A DNA stretch of 64,000 bases from Myxocyprinus asiaticus (lineage: Eukaryota; Chordata; Actinopteri; Cypriniformes; Catostomidae): assembly GCF_019703515.2 (NCBI RefSeq), contig NC_059356.1, positions 25,907,197 to 25,971,196 of the forward strand. The letters run 5' to 3'. Numbering within the stretch: position 1 is the first letter of the stretch; the number at the start of each line of letters is the position of its first letter. A program made the translations under genes and the position numbers. The notes beneath the pieces are model-generated. The model made no database searches. It was not told where the DNA came from and saw nothing but the letters and a program-made list of their open reading frames with translations. Shown in pieces: positions 1 through 13,150 of the stretch.

Positions 1-2088
1 TCCAGATGAAAACTCAATGGGGGCCAAACATTTTTCCATATTTTTCTTATCTAACATTTTCATTGTAACTAATATGTTAACATGAAAAACAAAACACTGT
101 TAATATTATATGTCTGTTTACAATAAAAATGTCAGGGGTAATTAATTCATATTTTTTAAGGTCTGGCCATAAATTCCTTTTTAAGATCTGGCTAAAGAAC
201 CAAATTGACATCACACCCCTAAATAACCAATAGGTTTAGATTAACTTTACTTTGAAAATAAAAACATAAAATGCAGGATTATTGTTTATGAAAACAGAGG
301 AAGAACATTTAGATCTGCTAAAGTCTGTATATCTTTGACAATATTGACCCACATAAGAAAACAATGGCAATCTAACGCAGAATTGTGTTTTTAGATAAAA
401 TAATGGAAAAATGAAATGCCTGTTCTTACTTTTTCTCTATTATCCGCCCATTCAGAAGGGGAAAATGTGGTACATATGGTGAATTTGTGCAGCTAATCAT
501 TGGTAAACGGAAAACAAACTGATTTGACGATGTTCGTGATTGAGAACTCTGACACACATCTGATTATAGAACCAAACACAATCAGGATATATGCATGTAT
601 GCAGGATTAATTACGCTTCACTTATCACTTTTAAGGAGCACGACTGACCCTGAACATGAACAGATGAGACACGCCCGTTTATCACTTGAAGAATGGAGAA
701 TAAAAGCAAACGTTTATGTGCATTTTCTTTAAAGGTTCGGTTTTCATCATCGATTTATCTTTTGTTGAAAGAGGTTGTGCAGCTGACATCACTTCTGTAA
801 CAGCTGTGAAGTATTTTTTAAGTCTGTAGTTTTGACTGCACCTGCTAAGCAATTTGCATGAATACATTTTGACTGAATAAGACACGCTAAAATGTGCTCA
901 CCTAAAAGTTGCTTGTTCATGTTTTAAAGAGCAGTGTAAATGAACTAAGCCCAGACAAGATTAAACACGCGCGCTCTGGTCCGGAACTTGACCACAGATC
1001 GTTTCAAATGACCGCTGCTGCTGCTGTTGCACGTGCCGCTGAGTGTTGTTAAACTCACCGCTGAGTTTTATGCAGAGAGCGCTCGGATGTTTAGACTGTG
1101 ATGCAATTTTATCAAAATCCACTGGAGGGTCAGATAAATTGGAGGGCCACATCAAATCATCCATTGTATTACATTAAATAAAGATATTACATCGTACTGG
1201 GGGACTCTGGGAAGTGGTGGTATGCAAGAAAAACTGAAAGTACTCTGTAGACTAATTAGAGAAGTGCAGGTACTGCGTACCGGTGAGTACCCGCCCACTT
1301 CAAGCACTAGGGTCTATTAATGCCCACCCCTATCAGTGTGCCAAATTTAATCATTTTCATAGACTCCCACTGGATGAAGAATAATTATAATAATACTAAC
1401 GGATACTATAGGGGCTATGCCACTTCGTGACTTGGCCCCTAATCATTGCATAAAGCATTAAAGTCCAAAGCAGTTTTGAATCACAATAATACAGAGAATT
1501 ACAACATTATTGTATTGTAACTCAGATGTAGATATGATTCCCAACCTTATTTAGTACCATGGTATTACCATTTGATACAATCATTGTATCACATTAGTAA
1601 CCACATTAAGGGAAGAGAGAAAGAAAGAGAGAGATTGGGAGAGCGACAGAGGGAAAGGGAAACAATCTACATCTAATCATGCACTGTAACCTTAAATCAA
1701 GCCACAGATCTCAGCTCAGTCCTTTAGCACTAATCTGATGACATCACTATGTCTCAGCAGTGTTCAGCTACAGTGAGTAGGATGGCCAGAACAGCTGCTT
1801 TCGACAAATCATGTGAGCTCTATCTACAGCCAGCAGTGGCAAAGGCCACAGTAAATAACTCATTATGAATAACACTGTGCTGATCATTGATACTGAACAG
1901 CATGAAAAGAGATGGGTCATGCATTTGTGTGTGTATGCACACATTAATAGACTCAAGTTAAAACAGAGAAGTGATCTCGCTTTCAACTCATCCAGACTCA
2001 TTGGACAGCCGAGGACATACCACACAGATCTATGCTGTGATTCACTGTACATGTGCCAAACTCGGTCCTGTTTAAAAAACAGCTTAGA
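1..2088. other. Non-coding DNA, no gene recognised
   Basis: AT-rich sequence with stop codons in every frame. Short open frames at 682-885 and 961-1164 (minus) and 1768-2116 (both strands) resemble no family I know and look like chance. A short GA-rich run lies near 1611-1650. Confidence 0.5.
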
Positions 2089-2292
2089 CCAACATAAAAT
2101 GGTTTGTTGGTCTTAGCTGGTTTAAGCTGGTCTCCCAACCTGGTCAAGCTGGTTTAGCTTGTCTCCCAGCCTATCCAGCTGAAAAAGCCCAAACCCCCTC
2201 TAAGACGAGCCATTAAGCCAGCCTGACTGGCCGGGAGACCAGCTAAGACAAGTAAACCATCTTAGGCCAGTTTAAGCTGTGTAAGCAGGGAG
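2089..2292. repeat. Palindromic AGCTGG-rich dispersed repeat (MITE-like)
   Basis: The motif AGCTGGTTTAAGCTGG and variants occur several times in the left half. Their reverse complements (gaccagctaagac, ggccagtttaagct) occur in the right half, so the segment can fold on itself. A related sequence rich in tgctgg/ccagca is at 19430-19650 and a short one is near 27280-27325. No transposase and no clear target duplication is visible. Confidence 0.4.
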
Positions 2293-2537
2293 TCTTTAAA
2301 ACTTTAGAAAATATTATCACTATAATGACTGGATAATGAAAGGCGTAAATGATCTGCCATAACTGGAAATGCTCTTGGTCACAGATTTATTTAAAAGTAT
2401 ATGAATCAAGCACGTACTTTTTTTTATGTAATTGATACATACACGTGCGAAACGATCTCATGTTCGTGAATGATGAATAATCAGAGAAGCTAAAACTGAA
2501 ATTACACTTTAAAACCACCAAAGGGAAGTTAAATATA

Positions 2538-4145
<1,608 letters not shown>

Positions 4146-4248
4146 TACTTTGGTACACCACTTTTGAGCACTGACCCAAAAAACAATTCTATTTAGCTGG
4201 AATCCCAAGAAGCAGTGATATTTGGGACAGTGTATCCACAAGACTGAC

Positions 4249-4305
4249 AAAGAGAGAGAGAGAGACAGATGGACAGAGAGAGACAGAGAGAGAGAGAGAG
4301 AGAGT
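4249..4305. repeat. GA-rich microsatellite
   Basis: Mostly (GA)n with interruptions (gacagatggacag), next to the right end of the Tc1 relic. Confidence 0.8.
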
Positions 4306-4825
4306 CAGGGGTAGTCATGTTCTTTGAGGCTACCCATTTCTTGTTGCCTAGCAACTGCTGCAAGCAGTAGTTCTATGGGTTAAATGGGTTTGAGGAGCAC
4401 TGCAGTACTATAACTGAAGCCTTCTCACAGCTCTTGCCGGTCATTACCTCAACAATCACCATCTACTCAAGTCATATTTACTGTCATTCAAGGCATACCG
4501 TATAATTTCATTGTTATGCTGTACGTATGCATACATAGTGATACCTATGGCATCATTGTGAGGCAATTAATAAAAAGTAAGACAGTTATGAATCCTTGCA
4601 TTTTCGCCATTTATTGGAACTCTAAAGAGCTCATCATGTAATCAGAGAAATCTGCAGAATACAAAGGCAGTGTGGCTATTTTGGGAAAGGTGAACAGAAT
4701 TCAAACATTTGGGGAAGAATTTAAGATTATTTATTTATTAATACTTTATTTCTTCTCTATCAAAAATAAATAACATCAGTGAGAACATTTATGTTAAACC
4801 ACTAAAGCTTGTCAATGTCTTAAAG

Positions 4826-5112
4826 TAATAGCTGTCTGTCATCATTTACTCACCCGTACTTTGTTCCAAACCTGTAGGACTTTCATTCTTCTGTTGAACA
4901 CAAAAGATGATGTTAGGTAGAATGTTTGAAATAGACAGTCTCAGTCACCATTTACTTTTATTGCATATTTTTTCCATACTATAAAAAGTGAATGGTGACC
5001 ATGGCCAAACATTTCTTTTTGTGTCACACAGACGAGAGAAAGTCATACATATTTGGAACATGAGGATGAGTAAATGATGAATGTTCATTTTTGGTTGGAC
5101 TGTCCCTTTAAA
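4826..5112. repeat. Short palindromic MITE-like repeat
   Basis: It contains catcatttactcaccc on the left and aggatgagtaaatgatg near the right, ending in tggactgtcccttta. These are diverged forms of the ends of the 'aaagggatagttcaccc' family seen intact at 29533-30310 and 41707-42375. The rest of 4306-5773 shows nothing recognisable. Confidence 0.5.
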
Positions 5113-5770
5113 TTCAATTCTCATATTGAAGTAAATGGAAAGCTTGCATATGCATATTCCCTGTGTTCTACAGGCCCAATTGAATTGCTGGTCAGAGGGA
5201 ATTCACTGCATTAACATTGATTAGGCCCATACATTACCATCAATACCCAGTAAGGTCAATATTGAAAGAACTTCAGCTGTGGTTCAACCAGGTCTTCTAA
5301 AAAGGGGTGTACCCTGACCCTCAAGCATTTCTATGTACTTCCAAAAAGTCTGAATCTGGCTCAGTTGGTTCATAAAAGCTCCTCATATTATGAATGAAGC
5401 CATTGTGACTAATAAGACCAATGAGCAGCTTCAACCATAAGAGGCAATTAGCCTATCATTGAGGCTTAATGGATCCATTTAAGATGTGAATTTCAAGAGT
5501 TTCCAAGAGTGACTTTTAATTTTCCCCCAACACTGTTTTCTTGGGAGTATACTTTGTGCAACTTGCCTTGAGTTACTTTTGAACAAACAAAATAATTGGT
5601 AGAAGCATAGAGGACCTACATTAGTCAATAATGCAATGAATAACTAGAGTATAACAACCTTTGCATTTCCTGAAGGAAATACTTGTGCATGCATGGCAAC
5701 AAAAAAGTGTTTTAGGTAAGTTTTAGGCTTTAGTTCTCTGTAAATGAAGTAAAAAAACATTTTAATATAA

Positions 5771-5773
<3 letters not shown>

Positions 5774-5820
<47 letters not shown>
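5774..5820. repeat. (TA)n microsatellite abutting a Tc1 end
   Basis: Uninterrupted TA dinucleotides run directly into the left terminus of the Tc1 element at 5821. A short tatata run follows its right end at 7404. Confidence 0.9.
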
Positions 5821-5823
<3 letters not shown>

Positions 5824-7403
5824 GTGCATCTCAATAAATTAGAATGTTGTGGAAAAGTTCATTTATTTCAGTAATTCAACTAAAATTGTGAAACTCGTGT
5901 ATTAAATAAATTCAATGCACACAGACTGAAGTAGTTTAAGTCTTTGGTTCTTTTAATTGTGATGATTTTGGCTCACATTTAACAAAAACCCACCAATTCA
6001 CTATCTCAAAAAATTAGAATATAGTGACATGCCAATCAGCTAATCAACTCAAAACACCTGCAAAGATTTCCTGAGCCTTCAAAATGGTCTCTCAGTTTGG
6101 TTCATTAGGCTACACAGTCATGGGGAAGACTGCTGATCTGACAGTTGTCCAGAAGACAATCATTGACACCCTTCACAAGGAGGGTAAGCCACAAACATTC
6201 ATTGCCAAAGAAGCTGGCTGTTCACAGAGTGCTGTATCCAAGCATGTTAACAGAAAGTTGAGTGGAAGGAAAACGTGTGGAAGAAAAAGATGCACAACCA
6301 ACCAAGAGAACCGCAGCCTTATGAGGATTGTCAAGCAAAATCGATTCAAGAATTTGGGTGAACTTCACAAGGAATGGACTGAGGCTGGGGTCAAGGCATC
6401 AAGAGCCACCACACACAGACATGTCAAGGAATTTGGCTACAGTTGTCGTATTCCTCTTGTTAAGCCACTCCTGAACCACAGACGTCAGAGGCGTCTTACC
6501 TGGGCTAAGAAGAAGAAGAACTGGACTGTTGCCCAGTGGTCCAAAGTCCTCTTTTCAGATGAGAGCAAGTTTTGTATTTCATTTGGAAACCAAGGTCCTA
6601 GAGTCTGGAGGAAGGGTGGAGAAGCTCATAGCCCAAGTTGCTTGAAGTCCAGTGTTAAGTTTCCACAGTCTGTGATGATTTGGGGTGCAATGTCATCTGC
6701 TGGTGTTGGTCCATTGTGTTTTTTGAAAACCAAAGTCACTGCACCCGTTTACCAAGTAATTTTGGAGCACTTCATGCTTCCTTCTGCTGACCAGCTTTTT
6801 AAAGATGCTGATTTCATTTTCCAGCAGGATTTGGCACCTGCCCACACTGCCAAAAGCACCAAAAGTTGGTTAAATGACCATGGTGTTGGTGTGCTTGACT
6901 GGCCAGCAAACTCACCAGACCTGAACCCCATAGAGAATCTATGGGGTATTGTCAAGAGGAAAATGAGAAACAAGAGACCAAAAAATGCAGATGAGCTGAA
7001 GGCCACTGTCAAAGAAACCTGGACTTCCATACCACCTCAGCAGTGCCACAAACTGATCACCTCCATGCCACGCCAAATTGAGGCAGTAATTAAAGCAAAA
7101 GGAGCCCCTACTAAGTATTGAGTACATATACAGTAAATGAACATACTTTCCAGAAGGCCAACAATTCACTAAAAATGTTTTTTTTTTATTGGTCTTATGA
7201 TGTATTCTAATTTTTTGAGATAGTGAATTGGTGGGTTTTTGTTAAATGTGAGCCAAAATCATCACAATTAAAAGAACCAAAGACTTAAACTACTTCAGTC
7301 TGTGTGCACTGAATTTATTTAATACACGAGTTTCACAATTTGAGTTGAATTACTGAAATAAATGAACTTTTCCACGACATTCTAATTTATTGAGATGCAC
7401 CTG
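5821..7403 (+). mobile_element. Tc1 element with long TIRs, apparently intact
   Basis: The ends read CAGGTGCATCTCAATAAATT and the complement, flanked by TA on both sides. The terminal inverted repeats are about 201 bp (5821-6021 and 7203-7403). By eye I count only three mismatches between them. Total length is 1583 bp. The transposase between them is an unbroken reading frame. This combination is expected of an autonomous or very recently active copy. The element sits at the edge of a TA array. Confidence 0.92.
6084..7121 (+). CDS. Tc1-family transposase (DD34E), full length
   Basis: This 345-residue frame has no internal stop. The family start may be Met13 (MGKTADL, position 6120), giving 333 residues. 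The N-terminal paired-like helix-turn-helix covers about 15-125 and includes CSQSAVSKH and the basic GRKTCGRKR stretch at 61-69. The catalytic acidic triad is visible as D159 (LFSDES), D249 (QQDLAPAH) and E284 (NPIENLW). The 34-residue D-E spacing is the Tc1 signature. It ends APTKY as in relatives. The protein would bind the flanking inverted repeats and move the element between TA sites. Whether it is expressed or active cannot be seen here. Confidence 0.93.
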   Translation: MVSQFGSLGYTVMGKTADLTVVQKTIIDTLHKEGKPQTFIAKEAGCSQSAVSKHVNRKLSGRKTCGRKRCTTNQENRSLMRIVKQNRFKNLGELHKEWTEAGVKASRATTHRHVKEFGYSCRIPLVKPLLNHRRQRRLTWAKKKKNWTVAQWSKVLFSDESKFCISFGNQGPRVWRKGGEAHSPSCLKSSVKFPQSVMIWGAMSSAGVGPLCFLKTKVTAPVYQVILEHFMLPSADQLFKDADFIFQQDLAPAHTAKSTKSWLNDHGVGVLDWPANSPDLNPIENLWGIVKRKMRNKRPKNADELKATVKETWTSIPPQQCHKLITSMPRQIEAVIKAKGAPTKY

Positions 7404-8362
7404 TATATATATAAATATATATAAAAAAATACAAAATGAAGATGATGAAAAAAAAAATCAGAATTTCAAAATGTACTCGCCTTGCAAGCACTAAAATGAA
7501 AGCATCAAATTGGAATCTGCTCTTGAAGGCAATATGTTATACCAGCTCATTCTGGACCGCATGGTGGTGACCTGAATCGCTCCCTGAAGTGCAAATTACT
7601 TTGCAGCTATTCATTCCTTCCTACATAATATTCATGCCATCCAATCCATTCTGATTCTAGTCCACTCAGGTAAAGTAGGCTAAACGTATACCTCAATGGT
7701 TTTTTATATATTTTTAAACATTCAACCAGAGCCTCATGTCTTCTTCACTTCAGGTAAGGTGCTTAAAAAGAGCCCCAGTGTCCTAGCATACTTGCATTTC
7801 AATTAAAAGTGTGACTGATAGCCTGGGGAAGCTTTTAACCTAGCTGGCCCACTCTTACATTGCCCATTTTTAATATGCGACAGACTGAGCGATCCCAGTG
7901 GTGAACTTGACTTCACTTTAATACATACACACCTGCAGGTTCACCCCTCAACCTGTCTGTCTCACTTCACCCAGAGCAGCTCACCAGCAGAGATCTGGTC
8001 TGCCCTCAGAGTGTTTTATAGCTGTACAGCTGTTCAGTGAATCTTTCAGTCTGAAATGAAAATGAAATCATGTTCACATTTCTGCTAATTCGAACACAGC
8101 ATGTTGGCCCTTTTCTTATATGGTGTTGTTGAGTGTGCTGCACTTCTAGCTGTATGCAAATGAAGTTCTCAAGTGTGTCATGAATTGAACTAACAGATGG
8201 GATGGTTTTAGTAGAATAATGACTTAAAGGTGTTGTAATTTGTTTGATGAAAAATAGTTTCTCCTATCACAGATTAATATGCAGAGTAAGGATGGGGATT
8301 TTCAAGTAATTTTGTAGTCAAGCTCTTACACACACAAAAGAAACAAGTAATATATTAGGCCT
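7404..8362. other. Non-coding DNA, no gene recognised
   Basis: AT-rich sequence without open frames of interest and no repeat I can name. Confidence 0.45.
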
Positions 8363-9834
8363 AGGGCTGGGTGATATGTCTTAAAAAATTACATCAAAAT
8401 ATTTTTCAGCCTATTAACGATATTCGATATATATCTCGATAATTATGTATTTGCTCTAAAATGGCTCAAAAGTGTTTTTTTTTTTTCTTTTTTTTTTTTA
8501 TATCAGAGAAACCATAATTTCATCCAAACAGCCACTGTAGCCAAGTAGATTAAATATTTTAGAGACATTAAATAAAAATCTAATAATTCGTTTTTCATTA
8601 AATAAACACAAAGGAGAATGAAATTCAGTCATTTTCATTGATATGCACTTTATATTTATATTTCATACACAATGATACATAGTATCTTAATAAGCATTAT
8701 TTACCTTCAAATGTTTTTACTGTGCAAAGCTACATCACTGACTTATTTTTGAAACCCCAGTTGAACATTGCACTGTGGGATACATCAGGTTTATTATTAT
8801 AATATAATGCCGAATTATCATTATTATTCTGATTATTAGATTTGTGATATATAAAAGTAATATATTTCTGTCTTTTATTTTGACACTGAAAGTACTGCAG
8901 TATTTACTTCAACTTCACAAGGAGCTTTTATTTCGACACAGAAAAGGCAATGGACCTTTTTCACACTCCGGGTTTTGGAACGCGGAAGTAAACGTTTGCA
9001 GGGTAAACTTCGACAGCGGTGAACAGGAGTGAATGGGAGACCACAGCAAATATTATTTTCACTTACCCATTTGCTCCAAGTGCAAAAGAAAAAATCCACT
9101 ATTACTTTTGAATGACTTTCCAGAAGAAAAAAAAAGTAAAAATAGAGAGCGGTGGATTAAGACAGTCAGATTGGAGAAGATGCCAAATACTGACTGACTC
9201 AGTAGCTGTAATCAAAACCCCCTCTCAGCTGTGGTAATTCATTTTTTAAAACTAATTCCAGGGTAATATAACACAAAACATTATGTTAAAAACGTATTTT
9301 AAAAAATGATCATATGTTTGCTTTTTACACTGCTAAATAAGACGGAAACGCATCATCACAGTCTGTGAAAAAGGTATATGTGTATTTGACAGTTTACAAT
9401 GTTCTGCATTTCCTGCAATGCTGTAATCTCCTCCTTTTCTGTAATTCTGTGCCACGTTTGTAGATTTGTGTTACTAATGTTTGGAATGCTTGAACCTGCA
9501 TTACTTTGATTTCACAATGCACGTGAACTGATCTGAGAGCGCCGCCATGCACACAGATCAGCGTGTTACTGGTTTGTTCTGAATCACACAAAGACCATGT
9601 TTATCTGTCTTTAAATCACACCCTTTTGTGGATTAATAATCACATATGACCAGCTTGACATTTTGATGTTATTTTGTTTAAGGATCATGAAATTAGTCTA
9701 CTGATGCACTCTTTATAAAACTTAATGGCCAAATGAAAGCACATTAAAATCATCACGATATTGACGATATTGGTCAATTTCAGCAAAAGTATCTCCATTA
9801 TATAATTAATATTCGATATATCGCCCAGCCTAAA
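8363..9834. mobile_element. Non-autonomous DNA element with 'gggctgggcgatat' ends
   Basis: The left end agggctgggtgatat matches the complement of the right end atatcgcccagcct. The element is flanked by near-identical 8-mers (ttaggcct and ataggcct), which suggests a hAT-type 8-bp target duplication. The interior has cgatattcgatatat-type repeats at both ends and no transposase frame. A fragment of the same left end is at about 44937-45010. The exact outer limits are uncertain by a few bases. Confidence 0.55.
8953..9374. repeat. Nested MITE with 'acctttttcacac' ends
   Basis: Inside the larger element, acctttttcacactccggg on the left pairs with ctgtgaaaaaggt on the right. It looks like a second small transposon inserted into the first. 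The short frames at 8844-9099 cross this junction and are not genes. Confidence 0.4.
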
Positions 9835-10187
9835 ATAGGCCTACTTGTAAATTAAAATATAAGTTAAAAATAACAAGATTGATAGGTAGTGAAATGTATA
9901 TTTTGTTTTATTCACAAATGTTACAAATGTCACAAAAGTGGTTTCAAATTAAGATAGCTTCAAAAAACTATGCTTTTATTTTGGGAAAAAAATAAAATAA
10001 ACAATATGCATTATTAAAAATGCATAAAATAAAAAAAAAAGTCTAAAACATTTCCACTCACACAGAGCTTACACTGAAACCAATACTGATGGCATTAGGG
10101 TAATGCACATATCACATTTTTATAATTTCAGATGTTATTATTCACAAAAACAAGTGGTGAAAGTTGGCTTTTTGTAAAAAGTAAAAA

Positions 10188-10510
10188 AAAAAAAGTAAGC
10201 TCCAAAATCCACATAAGGGCAAAATAAAAGTACTCCAGATGACTCTGGTGGTTAAATTCGTGTCTTCAGAAGCAATTTGATAGGTATGGGTGAGAAACAG
10301 ATCAATATTTATGTCCTTTTTTACTATAAATTCTCCTCCCTGCTCAGTAAATGTCCACTTTACTTTCACTTTCTCGTTCTCTTTCTTCTGTTTTTGGTGA
10401 TTCACACATCCTTCTTGCATATCAAGCCCTAATGGGCAGGGATGAGAATTTATGACAAAAAATGGCTAAAAGTTTGATCTGTTTCTCACCCACACCTATC
10501 ATATCCTGTG
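10188..10510. repeat. Internal part of a palindromic MITE
   Basis: The strings gggtgagaaacagatcaatat (split here by small changes) on the left and tgatctgtttctcacccac on the right match the centre of the MITEs at 29533-30310 and 41707-42375. The outer ends are missing. Confidence 0.5.
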
Positions 10511-10744
10511 TGAACACATGGAGTCATATTTACTTTTATGCTGCCTGGATTTTGGAGTTTCACAGTGTGGGCAATTACAGTGGAAAAAAGTGACTATTTA
10601 CATAAAAATTTAAAAATTTGCCCTGTACACTTAACAGTGAGTGTTCAGGAATCCTGTTTGATAACAGTCATTATTTGTGCAGTTCCGAGTGGCTCCACAA
10701 GTTGTGCAGAAATTACAATTCACCTTTACATTTTTCTGTTTTTG

Positions 10745-11335
10745 GTAGGGTGACCATACATCCTCTTTTTCCTGGACATGTCCTCTTTTTCGGACCTTAA
10801 AAAAGCGTCCGGCCGGGATTTCTAAATTTGCGAAAATGTCCGGGATTTGGCTTTTGTTGCATTATGATGTGCATCTGGTCTAATACTTCATTGTGTGTGT
10901 GCGCATATTTGCATTGCTTTAACCTCTCTTTGTAAGTCCCGCCTTCTCACACACCAATTGGTCGATTATAAGAGGCTTGCAGCAACTATTGGCCAAATTC
11001 CTTCCTGTCAATCTCTCCGCGAATGCGCGAAGCGCTGCTGTGTTTGGCATCAAACAGTTGCTTGACAGTAGCAGCAAATGACAGCTGAGTGGAAACAATG
11101 CCCAAACGAAAGTGCAAATTTACAGAAGATTTGCACAAAAAATTCCCATGCTTTCGTCCACGTCGAGATCCGTGGGAAGCAGAATGTATGACATGTAAAG
11201 CTGGCACTTATGTGTCAGTTGCTTATAAAGGTGCAAGTGATTTAGAAGCACACATTAGCTCTGCGAAGTATAAAAGGTCAGCAAAAGGTGAAAGTTCATC
11301 AGGTAAATTAACGGATTTTGCGACCAGGTAAAATT
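10745..11335 (+). mobile_element. 5' end of a hAT-type transposon
   Basis: It begins tagggtgaccatac and continues with 'cctctttttcctggacatgt', an end I recognise from fish hAT-like elements, followed by an exon with a BED-like zinc finger. No other transposase exon follows, so this is a truncated copy or the first exon of a degraded one. The family name is from memory and unverified. Confidence 0.55.
11098..11331 (+). pseudogene. Zinc-finger (BED-like) first exon of a hAT transposase
   Basis: The frame starts MPKRKCKFTEDL and reads 77 residues to FATR. It contains C-x2-C (ECMTCKAG) and a following LEAHISSAKYKR, like the BED-type zinc finger that hAT transposases use to bind DNA. Related proteins have a His at the Tyr of AKYKR, so one zinc ligand seems lost. 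The frame stops within a possible splice donor (ccaggtaaaat), consistent with a first exon. No catalytic domain is present downstream. Confidence 0.55.
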
Positions 11336-12556
11336 GTTATCACATTGCTTCATTTTCCATGGCCATTCAAAATAATAGTAATAGTAAATGAAGGTACACT
11401 CATGGCATCAAATATTTTATTTTAGTACATGGACATTCAAAAGAATGTTGGAAATTTGTATTTATTTATATATATATTTATGTTATGCTAATAGAGTGTC
11501 TTTTTCACTGTATTAAAGTTTGCATTCATAGTAACACTGTCTTGAAGCCTATTATTGTTTTTGGGTGAACTAACCCTCTAATACTAAACATGGCGAGGTG
11601 CAGACTTGAGAAAATGTTCCGTCTGTACCGGATGCTTGGCTGCATTATTCAGCGTGTGAAAGTTGTCAGCGAGGTTGATATCTGGACAGCACAGCACAAC
11701 GGCTTTTCCCTGGAGACAGGCCTGCACTCCTGTGATCTCTGTTCTGACAGCAATCCCATACTGTGGTCTTTGAATCATCGTCAGTCATTGTGATTCAACT
11801 ACCAAGCTACAAGGAGGTATTAGACATGTTGATAGATTTATGACAGAACCCCAGACTCAAAGCATTAGAACAGTTAAGTGGAGGCCTGGGTGGGTGTTGT
11901 ATATCGAAGATGGCAGGTAAGAGCTAACATCTGAGTCTTACAGATCCCACTTCAATGTCCCTTTAGAACTCACATCTGTGGGCGATCTGAAAAGAACTGA
12001 CTTTTACATAGTTTACATAAAAACAAATGATGAACCCAAGTAGTTTTAACAATACTCCTAGTTTCACACTGTCACACTATCTATATGAAGCACAAGTACT
12101 GTGAGTTACATGAAAGTTTAATGTTAAAGTTTCACTTCCCTTTTGCTCTGCCCGTTTTCTCGCTGACTTATTTCTGCAATATTTCTGCCAAATTCAGCAT
12201 GGTATAGAAAAATCTGGGCTCAAGGGAGGGATAATTATTTTTATTCTATATGAAATTATTATTTTTATTTGTAGGGGCAATTCTAGGATATCTGCACCTC
12301 CTTCAGTGATAATGGGATTTTGTTGCTTGTTTTATGGCCTGTCAGGCCCCAGCACACTTACAGAGATGTTGACACAGAGACACCTGCCACAATGCAAGGG
12401 GAGGCATTTTAGGGGTACATTAAATATGAGGATGTTCAAGACTACATTTAAAACATCAAATAATATGAACATTAAAATGTGTTATCAATGCACTTAAGCC
12501 TCATTTTATGAGTAGAATTCACACAAGATCAGTAAAAGATGTTTTAACTCGATGAT
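11336..12556. other. Non-coding DNA, no gene recognised
   Basis: Nothing supported. The overlapping short frames at 11584-11793 on both strands have no family resemblance. Confidence 0.4.
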
Positions 12557-13135
12557 TTAAAGGAATATCCGGGTTCAGTACAAGTTAATCTCAATCAACA
12601 GCATTTATGGCATACTGCTGATAACCACAAAATATAATTTTGACTCATCCATCCTTTTCTTTAAAAAAAAGCAAAATCTGTGTTCCAGTGAGGCACTTAC
12701 AATGGAAGTGAATGGGGGTAATTTTTAAAGGGTTTAAAGGCAGAAATATGAAGTTTATAATTTGATAAAAGCACTGACATGAATTCTTCTCTTAAAACTC
12801 ATGTATTATTTTTACAACCTTTTTAGGGTTTGTTGACATTACATCATCATGGCAACGAAGTTGTAAACTTGGATATAACTTTACACAGAATAGGTTAGTC
12901 AGTGATTTTATCACACAAAAATCATGTTTACACGCATATTGTTTATGTCTTGTGGCTATATTTTTGAAACAGTGAGTATTTTAACATTTCAAAAATTGCC
13001 CCCCGTTCACTTCCACTGTAAGTGCCTCACTGTAACACTGATTTTTTGCTTTTTTATAAGGAGGGATGAGTTGAAATAAATTTTTGTGGTTATCAATTGA
13101 GCTCAACTTGTTTTGAACCCGGAATATTCCTTTAA
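12557..13135. mobile_element. Palindromic MITE with TTAAAGGAATATTC ends
   Basis: The left arm (tttaaaggaatatccgggttc, acaatggaagtgaatggggg) is repeated in inverted form on the right (cccccgttcacttccactgt, gaacccggaatattcctttaaa). The arms pair over more than 100 bases around a loop. A second copy is at 61171-61826. No coding capacity. Confidence 0.8.
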
Positions 13136-13150
13136 AGTAATATATATGCA

